NCBI GenBank assembly: GCA_029844215.1
Contig: CM056731.1
Coordinates: forward strand, 81,178,992-81,242,991
From: Przewalskia tangutica
Taxonomy: Eukaryota; Streptophyta; Magnoliopsida; Solanales; Solanaceae
Length of the DNA stretch: 64,000 nt
Direction of reading: 5' to 3'
Shown: in pieces, positions 55,780 through 64,000 of the stretch
Position numbering within the stretch: position 1 is the stretch's first letter
Layout: each line of letters begins with the position of its first letter
Position numbers and translations under genes: made by a program
The notes under the pieces: generated by a model
What the model was told of the DNA's origin: nothing
What the model saw: the letters and a program-made list of their open reading frames with translations, nothing else
The model's database searches: none

Positions 55780-56480
55780 GATTTCTTTGGAGAAGGGCTT
55801 CATCGGGCCTAGTGTTTCTCCCAGGAAGCGCGGTATTGTTCGTGAAGAAGAAGGGCGGGGCAGCTGCGCATGTGTGTTGATTCTGGCGGTGAACAAGGTG
55901 ACCATTAAACGAATACCCGCTTCCCGGGATTGATGATTTGTTCGACCGATTGCGAGCGCGAGATGTTTCTCAAGATTGATCTGCGTTCGGGCTATCATCG
56001 AGTTCGTGTCGAGAGAGGTGGATGTCACTAGGGTGCATTAGGACGTGCGGGCATTATGAGTTCAGGGTCATGTCTTTTAATGCTCCGGCGGTATTCATGG
56101 ATTTGATGAACCGAGTGTTCAAACCATTTTTGGACACGTTTGTGATAGTGTTCATTGATGATATCTTGGTTTATTCTCGCTTAGAGCAGGAGCATGCGGA
56201 GCATTTGAGGCTGTCTGGCGATTCTCGGGACAGCGGTATGCGCCAAGTTTTCCAAATGTGAGTTTTGGTTGACTTGATGGCGTTTCTTGGGCATATTATG
56301 GTGATGGCATTCAGTGGATACGGCAAGATCGAGGCGATCGGGACTTGGCCTGACCTACTACTCGGCGAGAGGTTCGCGATTTTACGGGCCTTGCAGGATA
56401 TTATCGGCGGTTCGTGGAGAAGTTTGCTTCTATCTGCGCACCGTTGACTAGGGTGACTCGAAGCGGCCAAGTTTGATGGT
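55780..56480 (+). pseudogene. Reverse transcriptase of F, frameshifted
   Basis: The open piece 56022-56261 holds MSFNAPAVFMDLMNRVFKPF and VIVFIDDILVYSRLEQEHAEHL, with the catalytic IDD pair intact. Compared with A, the Gly-Leu-Thr before NAPAVF is missing (9-nt loss). Upstream, VKKK near 55843 and a CVD remnant near 55870 mark the fingers region. Downstream, KCEFWL and FLGH are in shifted frames. 55441-55779 is the decayed protease-RT linker. Confidence 0.8.
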
Positions 56481-56499
56481 GATGCTTGTGGCGGGGTTT

Positions 56500-56930
56500 C
56501 GATTCTTTGAAAGAGAGGCGGCGCCCCGTTCTTACTCTTACGGAGGTCGGATGGTTATGTCGTGTATTGTGATCGTCGGGCATCGGGTTGGGATGTGTGT
56601 TGATGCGGCATGGCGAGTTATAGCATATGCATCAGGCGGTGAAGAAACACGAGGAACTACCCGCGTGATTTGGAGTTGGCGGTGTGATTCACGCTTTAAA
56701 GATCTGGAAACCTTATTTGTATGGGGTTCACGTGGATATTTATACAGACCACAAGAGCCTCGGTATATCTTGACGAGGAGGCTGAACTTACGGCGAGGCG
56801 GTGGTTAGAGTTGCTTAAGGATTACGATGTTGATATCTGTACCACGGGGAAGGCGATGTTGTGGCGAATGCTCTTAGTCGTAGGTCGATGGGAGCCTATC
56901 GGATGTGCGGCTAGAGAGGAGGGACATGGT
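56500..56930 (+). pseudogene. RNase H of F, frameshifted
   Basis: Visible fragments are a YCDRRASGWDVC-like start in shifted frame near 56560 (A: YCDASGVGLGC), HALKIWKPYLYGVHVDIYTDHKSL across 56690-56760, RRWLELLKDYDVDI (56800-56838) and VADALSR-like residues near 56860. Frames change at least four times. Confidence 0.75.
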
Positions 56931-56999
56931 TTGTGATTTGCATCGATTAGCGAGCCTTGGTGTCCGTTTGATTGATTACGATAGCGATGGGGTTAGAGT

Positions 57000-57960
57000 T
57001 CGTGAGGTTGCGAGTCTTCCATCGTCGAGGAGGTGAAGAGGCAACGATTTGAGATCGGCTTTGATTCGATATCGTGATCTGACTCTTCGTGAGGCAAGGG
57101 TCCTTTTGGTAGCACGATGGGGTGCTAAGGTTTGAGCGAGTTGTGTGTTCCGGATGTTTGAGGACTTGGCGGAGTTCTTGGGGAAGCACACGCAAGCGCG
57201 TTAATCTATCCATCGAAGTCGACCAAGATGTACCACGACTTTAGATCGGTGTATTGGTGGGATGGCTTGAAGAGGGCGTTGCGAGTTCGTAGCTCGGTGC
57301 CACTTGTTGTCGGCGGTGAAGGTAGAGCACCGAGGCACGGTGGTTTGTTGCGGCGATAGAGATCCCGACGGAAGTGGGAGGTAATCAACATGGACTTCAT
57401 CACGGGATTACCTCGCACTCGGAGGAGACATGATTCTATTTGGGTTATCGTCGACGGTGGCGAAATCAGCCCACTTTCTTCCGTCGGGGCGACTTTTGGT
57501 GAGGATTATGCGAACTTTACATCCGAGAGATCGTCGGTCGCATGGAGTCCTACTGATCATATCAGACGAGAGCGGTTTACGGCTAACTTGAGTCCTTCGA
57601 GAGGTTTAGGGACGCAGTGCGCTGAAGTCGCATTTCATCCTGAGCAGGTGACAGGCGAGCGCACTATCCGACTCTTGAGGATATCTGCGAGCTGTGTTAT
57701 TGACCGATGGTAGTTGGGAGGATCATTTGCCTCTAGTTGAGTTGCGTATAATAATAGCTACCACTCAGATTCGGATGGCGCCTTATGAGGCCTTGTATGG
57801 GAGGAAGTGCGGTCGCCTATAGGTTGGTTCGATGTGGGCGAGTGCGGCTAGTGGGACCAGATTTGGTGCGGCGATGGATAAGGTGAAGCTTATCCGAGGC
57901 GGCTTTGGCGGCTGAGTCGGCAGTCGTATGCAGATCATCGTCGTCGGCATCTTGAGTTCG
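57000..57960 (+). pseudogene. Integrase of F, frameshifted
   Basis: The zinc-finger stretch is traceable by nucleotide similarity (57180-57330). The open piece 57390-57713 starts MDFITGLPRTRRRHDSIW with the first catalytic Asp. The second, in an ISDE remnant near 57565, lies in another frame. GERTIRLL with the catalytic Glu and CVIDRW return near 57655-57710. The block toward PYEALYGRKC (57780-57815) follows. All three DDE positions can be located, but never in one frame. Confidence 0.78.
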
Positions 57961-58375
57961 AGGTTCATGATTGGGTTTTCCTAAAGGTGTCACCCGTGAA
58001 GGGTGTGATGAGATTCGGGAAGAAGAAACTCGGCCCAGTACATTGGGCGTTTGCATTGTCGCGAGGTAGGCAAGGTTGCTTACGAGTTGGATCTGCCGTC
58101 CGATCCGGAAGCGGTGCATCCGGTTTTCACGTATCTATCTTTGAGGAGATGTATCGGGGATCCATCTAGGTACACCGATTAGCGATGTCGGTGACCAGGG
58201 GTTATCGTATGAGAGATTCCCATAGCGATAGTCGATCGTCGAGTTAGGCGTCTGCGGACGAAGGGCGTGGCAGTCAAAGTCTTGTGGCGGAGCGAGCTCG
58301 GGGAGGAGATGGCGTGGGAAGCCGAGGAGGACATGAGGCGAAGTATCCTCACCTATTCCCCACCTCCGGGTAATT
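57961..58375 (+). pseudogene. Integrase C-terminus and chromodomain-like tail of F
   Basis: GVMRFGKKK near 58000 and LDLPSDPEAVHPVF-like residues near 58090-58125 mark the GPY/F region in broken frame. KVLWRSELGEEMAWEAEEDM at about 58279-58338 is the chromodomain-like tail, in one frame for 20 residues, followed by SILTYSP in place of YPHLFPT because of one lost base. A (11155-11640) is the intact reference. Confidence 0.78.
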
Positions 58376-58483
58376 CACTTTCCTACTTGTAAATTTCCAT
58401 TATCATTTATGCCTAAGTGTTATTTTGTGGCCATGTGTGGCCACAAAGCTATTTAAGCTTCATCGATAATCGTCTTGAGGAGG

Positions 58484-58502
58484 AACATTCGGGATGAATG
58501 TT
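58484..58502 (+). other. Hairpin upstream of the F polypurine tract
   Basis: AACATTC-GGGAT-GAATGTT, with the stem as in A and one loop change. Confidence 0.7.
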
Positions 58503-58505
58503 TCT

Positions 58506-58516
58506 AAGGAGGAGAA
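58506..58516 (+). other. Polypurine tract of F, shortened
   Basis: AAGGAGGAGAA abuts the 3' LTR. Relatives have six or seven consecutive G. Confidence 0.85.
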
Positions 58517-60895
58517 TGTTATACCGTATTTCCAGTATGCGTAAGGGAATACGTCAAAATTAGCCTTGGGCGTTTTTGTACACAACTCACTAAAAGAATT
58601 GTTTTCCGGCGAAGCGTTTCCACGGCTTTCGTAGGGAAAATTCGACTATGCCATTACTAATTTTGCGGATTTTTAGAGGCGAAACATTTTGGACCAGCGG
58701 GAGGCGACACTTGGCACCCTCCCATTGATGGACTTGAATCGTCCATTGGACGAAATTGGAGAAGGAGGTGCGTTTTTGTGCCTTGTGCACAAGTCGAGGA
58801 GTTGGTAGGATATTTGTGTAGAGTAAATCTTCACCTACACTTGCCTTGCACTTGTCTTAATCTTGGCCATTGGTTGGCCACTTGACCTATAAATACCCCG
58901 CCAAAGATGAAGAGTTCTTCATCCACAAAGTTATCTTCCAAGTCTAAAAATACTCTCCTCTCCTTAGCCTTTCGTCACACCTCCCCTTTGGTGAGTTTGG
59001 CGAGGCTGCCCCACTGCTTTGGCAAATCTACCCCCATCCCTTGGTAGAAAAGTTGTCTTCTAGTATTGTTATAATGCCCAAAATACCTAGCCCAAATCCC
59101 ATAGTACCTAGTAGAAGTTGTGAAGAACTTAAGGTTTCTTGAGCTCTGGGAGCGTACAACTTAGGAGCTAAACCTTGCTCAGTGCGACTTTATCTAGGAT
59201 ATTTTGGGCTTACTGAGGTAACTAATCCTAACCCTCTTTTGAATTAGAGAATACATCTTGTAGTAGTATTAGAATAAGTATTAAATACTTAGAAGGATAT
59301 CACAAAATAGAATTGAATGTTACCACAGTAGAAGGGTTTAAAGAAGAATAATCAAATCAGATTTACATGGAATTTGTTTCACTGATGAACTTATATAGCT
59401 CAGGGTAGGGAGGTCTTGCCCGACTTTCCGTAGAATTGTGAACCCTCTGTTTAGAATGACCTTGAGTAGTCTTTGATAGATATGCGTGACTATTATGGTG
59501 ACTCTGCTGTGACATATTGACTTGGCGGTGGTTTTATTTGAGAAGGTATGTGATTCTTCCTAAAGCATGATATTTTACAATATATAGTACGGTAGACGTA
59601 AATGTGTTAGCGAATAATAACTACGGCAATGTCTTTGACTTAAGCTGAATAATACTTATGGTAATGCCTCGCTTAAGCACTTTGAATAATACTTACAGCG
59701 ATGCCTACGCTTAAGCTGAATAACAAAGAAGCTGAAGCATTTCAAAAGAATCTTGAATCATTTTTAACAAAAGATAAATATTTGGTTTTTAAACAAAAGC
59801 TTAAGAGTTATACTAGCTTTATGGGAAGTTAGGTATAACAACTTAAGAAAGATAAAAAGGCTGTTTACTTGTTTGTTTATAAAAGCCTTGTATTGATTTA
59901 CATTAAGTGTAGTAAGATTTGTGTGATAAGTAGACATATTATGATGCTACAGGTTAGTGTCTTGAAATCGTGTAAGGGGTCATTCTTGCTTTGCTTACGT
60001 TGCTAGCAGTAAGTCCGTTTATCTTTGTTATTGTATCACCTACCCTCGATCGTTATCACAGGGCTTGCCCCTTGATCTTGGTCTATACGGACTATGCGAT
60101 GCGTGAGACTATGCGAGCAGCGGTATGCTCCAGGATTGATCATTCGGTGTTTAGCTGATCACGGGGATTCCTATGCGATGCTGTTGAGACTATGCGGTCT
60201 TTTGAGGCTATGCGGGTGCGGGAGCCTAGGCGGATCTGGGGTTAGCTGCCCCGTGCGAGGAATACCTTATGCGGTGCTGTGTGACCTATGCGGGCTGCGG
60301 AAGTCGAGGACTAGGCACGAGAATGATACTATGGGCGATTGGCCTTGCCGATCATTCGCGGCCTAGAATAGACGATTCTGATTTTCTATTTACATTATTG
60401 TTTGTGATGTACTATGTGCAATTGAACTGATGGTATTTGTGAAAAGGTTTTAAATACTTTGATTTCATTTCGGTTCTTTATAGTTTCACATACTTGGTAC
60501 TGTTATCGACCTCGCCGAAGCTGCGTTAAATCATGCAGTAAAAAGCAGTGCTAGATCCGCATCCTTAGGATCTTTTGCGTTGGTGTCGAGCTCCATCTTC
60601 TAGGAGCTCTACTTTTGGGTATGATCTCCTGTTGTAGATAGTTTTATGCGATCGGTATGGCGGGCCCTGTCCCGCCATAGTTGTATATTTCCTTAGAGTG
60701 CTGTAGTCATTTATGCAGTTTGGGATGTAGCTTTGAACCATGATTATTTATATATGCGAAAAGCGGCGTTTTCTTACATAAGCGTATGTCTTATTTTATA
60801 AAGCTGTTTGTCTTGGTTTATATTTCCGCTGGTTACTCGATGTATGGCTACTTGGGTGCCGGTAAGGCACGATCACGGGCCGGGCAGTCGTGACA
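58517..60895 (+). repeat. 3' LTR of element F (2379 bp)
   Basis: TGTTATACCGTATTTCC to GCAGTCGTGACA. Close to 51293-53713 but with many small length differences in GC-rich words (CCCCGTATTTCCAGAG reads CCGTATTTCCAG). Confidence 0.92.
58887..58895 (+). promoter_or_regulatory. TATA box of element F 3' LTR
   Basis: CTATAAATACCCC, same context as at 51687-51695. Confidence 0.6.
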
Positions 60896-61713
60896 CCAGC
60901 TACCACGAAATCAATAACACAGGCCATGGCGTATCCTCGAAGTGCACGGATAGTACGCTCTGCTGTCAGTCGATGCGAGGTGAAATGCAACACTGAGACT
61001 CACCTGTGTCCCTAATCCCTTCTAGAAAACCTCCAGAAGTTATCCGTAAACTGAGCTCATCCGTCTGACATCATAAATATAGGAACCCCGTGCAGTCTCA
61101 TACTCTTCCTGATATATAATCTCGCATAATCCTCAACCGAGTAGATAGCCACGGCCAGGAAGAAAAATGGTGACCTCGTCGACTTTGTCTACTATGACCC
61201 ACAAGGAGTCGCACTTACTCTGAGCACGATGCAACCCTATAACAAAATCCATATTAATCACCTCCCACTACCAAGTCGGGATCTCAATCGTCGATAATAG
61301 CCCACTGGGCTTCTGGTGCTCAACCTTGACCTGCTACTAATTCGGACACTAAGAAACAAACTCTGCTACGTCCCTCTTCAGACCATCTTACCAATACATA
61401 CATCTGAGGTCATGATACATCTTAGTCGACCCTGAACAAATAGAGCAATAAGCACTGCGTGCCTCCCCTAAAACCTGCTGACAAGTCCTGCGGCAGCGGG
61501 CACACACAATCTATTCTCATATCACAACACTCTATCCGGTGCTACCAAAACAGGTCTTTCTCCTCTTGGAGAGTCTTATCTCAATTTCGCCCTAGAACTG
61601 GATCCTTATATTGTCGCCTCTTCACCTCCTCAACGAGGGAAGACTCGACAACCTCTCGAATCTGAGCTCCACTATCGTGCTCCCGTAGCTGCCGAGAAAA
61701 TATAGGTTGTTAC
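60896..61713 (-). pseudogene. Integrase zinc-finger and core fragment of E
   Basis: From 61713 downward the minus strand encodes, in several frames, EVVESSLVEEVKRRQY (linker after RNase H, near 61640), LCVPAAAGL and QQVLGEAR (zinc-finger start, near 61480-61450), WEVINMDF near 61260 with the first catalytic Asp, a SLWVIVDK remnant, GLGTQVSL near 61000 and AERTIRALRGYAMACVIDF (60966-60910) with the catalytic Glu. An in-frame stop lies before WEVIN, and the ISDR block is lost. It continues at 51292 beyond F. Confidence 0.8.
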
Positions 61714-62536
61714 TGTTATACCCCGTAGTTCCAGAGTATGTATGTGAGGATGTACGTACGAATGTATAACCCAAATTGCATAAAGGATGGAAATTTTAAA
61801 TTTCCAACGAAAAATATTCCGAACTTCGTGAAGGAAAAAGGTTATTATTGAGAATTGGATTCTCAACTTTGGTATTTAAGACTTTAAGAATTTATAAGAA
61901 TTATGAATTTTATTTTCCGGAATTGGTCACGTGGGGCCCACGGGAGGAATTTACGGTTTGAAGGGCCCACTTTATTTTCGAGATTTTTGGCATTTCAGAT
62001 ATTTTCGGAAGATGAAATATTTTGGACGAGTAGGAGGCGACATGGCACCCCAGTGGCCCTATGGTAAAATAGGGGACCTCGCCTTGGGCGTTTTTAGGAG
62101 ACATGTGGCTAGCCACATGTCTCATTTTTGTGGTGGACATATGTCTCAAAGTTGTGGTGGACATATGTCTCAAAGTTGTGGTGGACATTTGGTTGGAAGA
62201 ATCCACTCACACATGGACCCAATCTTCACCATACACATGCTTGAATCTTGGCCATTGAATGTCCTATAAATACCCCCTTAAGTTGCAAGACTTCTTCATC
62301 CACTTAAACAATTTCCAAGTCACAAAATACTCTCCCTCTCTTGTAGTTCTCGTCCGAAACTCCCCCCCCCCCCCCCTTTGTAGAAAAATTTCTTCAAGTA
62401 TTGTTACTATACCAAATACCTTAGCCTAAACCCCTTGTAGTATTCCAAAGCTATCTCTATATTAAGAGCCCGGAAATACTACTTTATTCCTTTAGTCGCA
62501 AAACGAAACCCTAGGAAAATCTTCATAGTTGGATGA
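61714..62536 (+). mobile_element. LTR G, left part (plus strand)
   Basis: TGTTATACCCCGTAGTTCC start, preceded by gttac (one TSD copy). TATA box at 62264-62272. Three copies of a 25-bp word (CATATGTCTCAAAGTTGTGG type, 62105-62190). It is cut at 62536 by LTR H; the remainder lies beyond the window. Confidence 0.85.
62264..62272 (+). promoter_or_regulatory. TATA box of LTR G
   Basis: CTATAAATACCCCC, 550 bp into the LTR. Confidence 0.6.
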
Positions 62537-64000
62537 TGTCACGACCCGTTCCAGGGCCCATGACTGGTGCCTTACCCGGGCACCCAAGTAGTCATACATC
62601 AGAGTAATCAGCGGAAATTAAAAACAATACATGAAACAAATGTAAATTAAGACACCGTTTATCTGAGAAGAGTCGCCTTTCGGCATATATATATATAACC
62701 AAAATCTGGCAGTTACATCCCAACTGTACAATAGGACTACAGACCTCTAAGGAAGTAAACAACTATGGCGGGACAGGGCCCCGCCATACCCTGAATGTAC
62801 AAACTATCTACAACTCAGGGAGATCATACCCAAAAGTCGAGCTTAGGGAGAAGATGGAGCTCACGACCAAAGAAAAGATCCTAAGGCGAGGATCCTTACC
62901 GCTTCCCTTTACTGCGGCATGACGCGGCCCAAGGAGGTCGATGTGTACCAAGTATGTGGCGGAAAGTACTTAAATGAAATCATATCATTTTAAAACCAAT
63001 TTTACAAATATGTACGAAACAACCAAGGTAACCGCACATAGTGCCACATCACAAACAAGAGCAATAAGAGGTAAATTGTAACAGGTCTTTTCTAGGCTGC
63101 GAATGATCAAAGCAAGGCCAATCGCCGATAGTATCATTATGCATGCCTAATCCTGGACTCCCGCAGTCCGCATAAGCCACTCACATAGGCCCACATGAGG
63201 TATTCCCGCGTCGGTAGCTTCCTCGGCATCGCCCGGACTCGTAGTCGCATGACCACATAGACCGCGTGACCACAAAGGCGACACTAACACGGAACTCGTA
63301 GCTACGCATAGGTCCCCTGGACCGCGTAGGTATTCTCGAATCATGGTCCTGCATCGCTGAGTCTACCCGCGTCGGAGGACTTTAACCCCCGGTATCATGT
63401 CAAGAGGTGAGTGATATAATACTAACATAACAGCTTATCGTTAAATAACATAAGCACAACAAGAATACCCTCTTATACAAACGTTACAAGACACTAACAC
63501 ACATAACATCATAATATGTCTACTCATCAAACCATCTTATTATACTTTCCAGCAATCAATACAAGTCTTTCATAAACACATAAGTAAACTGTTCCTTTTC
63601 TCTTTCTTAAGTCGTTATACCTAACTTCCCATAAAGCTAATATAACTCTTAAGCTTTTGTTTAAAAACCAAGTATTACTCTTCTTTCAAAAATGATTCAT
63701 AATTCTTTTGAAATACTTCAAGATTCGTGTTATTTAGACTCAAGTCAAAAGACGTCAAGTAAAACCATGTTCAGTTAAAACACGTACGTCTACCGTACTA
63801 TATATATACTTTAAAATATCATGCTCTAGAGGATAGGAAGAATCACATACCTTCTCGGCGAAATCCACCTGCCAAGTCGAATATGTCGTGCAGAAGAATC
63901 AACCTATAATAGTCGGATACGTCTATCAATGTCTAGACTACTACATAGACTATTCTAGCGGAGGTTCTTTATTCTACGGAAAATTGGCGAGAACTTCCCT
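62537..64000 (-). mobile_element. LTR H, right-truncated by window edge (minus strand)
   Basis: It starts TGTCACGACCCG (LTR end on the minus strand), preceded by gatga (62532-62536, one TSD copy). U5 hairpin at 62566-62584, leader motifs at 63170-63380, GTACGGTAGACGTACG-type box near 63782-63808. It resembles the reverse complement of LTR A. No gene. Confidence 0.85.

Larger units (their letters stand above)
51293..60895 (+). mobile_element. Element F: full-length Gypsy chromovirus, heavily frameshifted
   Basis: 9.6 kb with LTRs 51293-53713 and 58517-60895, an altered PBS, recognisable gag, protease, RT, RNase H, integrase and chromodomain-like remnants in order, hairpin and PPT. The DNA is close to A throughout coding regions, but it carries many more short losses, typically at CAG/CTG and neighbouring GC words. 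Inserted in the integrase of E. Confidence 0.92.
39453..61713 (-). mobile_element. Element E: minus-strand Gypsy element split by D and F
   Basis: With D and F removed, the minus-strand order is integrase linker and zinc region (61713 downward), integrase core (to 60896), integrase C-terminal remnant (51292-50918), hairpin and PPT (50917-50882), then the 3' LTR (50881-48294 and 39967-39453). The 5' half is outside the window or beyond LTR G. The pieces rejoin cleanly at both insertion sites. Confidence 0.8.

Overview
This window is an intergenic block of a flowering-plant (probably eudicot) nuclear genome built almost entirely from nested LTR retrotransposons. I found no host gene, tRNA, rRNA or other RNA gene. 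The assignment rests on long LTRs (2.4-3.7 kb) with TG...CA ends, 5-bp target-site duplications (TSDs), primer-binding sites (PBS) of the initiator-Met tRNA type, purine tracts next to 3' LTRs, and remnants of a Ty3/Gypsy polyprotein ordered gag-protease-RT-RNase H-integrase with a chromodomain-like C-terminus. That order, the long LTRs and the C-terminal motifs fit chromoviruses of the Tekay/Del clade. The species cannot be named from the sequence.

Layout. 1-3704: 5' LTR, PBS and gag start of a minus-strand element (B) cut by the window edge. 3705-3849 and 14664-15919: a plus-strand LTR split by element A. 3850-14658: element A (plus), the best-preserved copy, with two 2.87-kb LTRs, TSD ATTGT, PBS, polypurine tract and long ORF pieces for gag/protease, RT, RNase H/integrase and the chromodomain region. 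15920-18110 and 36472-37761: an old minus-strand LTR (W) carrying a 13-copy 56-bp minisatellite and split by complex X. 18111-36466: X (minus, TSD ATAAT), which contains a pol-less element Y (chimeric LTR, 20711-25854), a plus-strand LTR fragment (25855-27189) and a 3.7-kb solo LTR (32583-36268, TSD AATGA). 37762-39452: LTR fragments in both orientations with an internal 308-bp duplication. 39453-61713: element E (minus), split by element D (39968-48288, minus, TSD ACACT, no protease/RT/RNase H) and element F (51293-60895, plus, full-length but heavily frameshifted). 61714-62536: LTR G (plus), cut by LTR H (62537-64000, minus).

The LTR families share one architecture despite divergent sequence: a TATA box 390-550 bp inside the LTR, a very long R/U5 leader with minisatellites and repeated GAGGAATACCTC-type motifs, a GGTGCC/GGCACC hairpin before the LTR end, and an AACATTC/GAATGTT hairpin directly upstream of the polypurine tract.

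The most notable signal is a recurrent difference between near-identical copies: CAG reads as CGA (CTG as TCG) or is shortened to CG. It hits PBSs, LTR leaders and coding regions, and probably causes many of the frameshifts. The simplest explanation is base-calling error at CHG-methylated cytosines in a long-read assembly; a biological cause is not excluded. A second notable feature is a roughly 550-600-bp non-coding module that follows gag in two pol-deficient elements (Y and D) and is partly present in X, which suggests a non-autonomous lineage.
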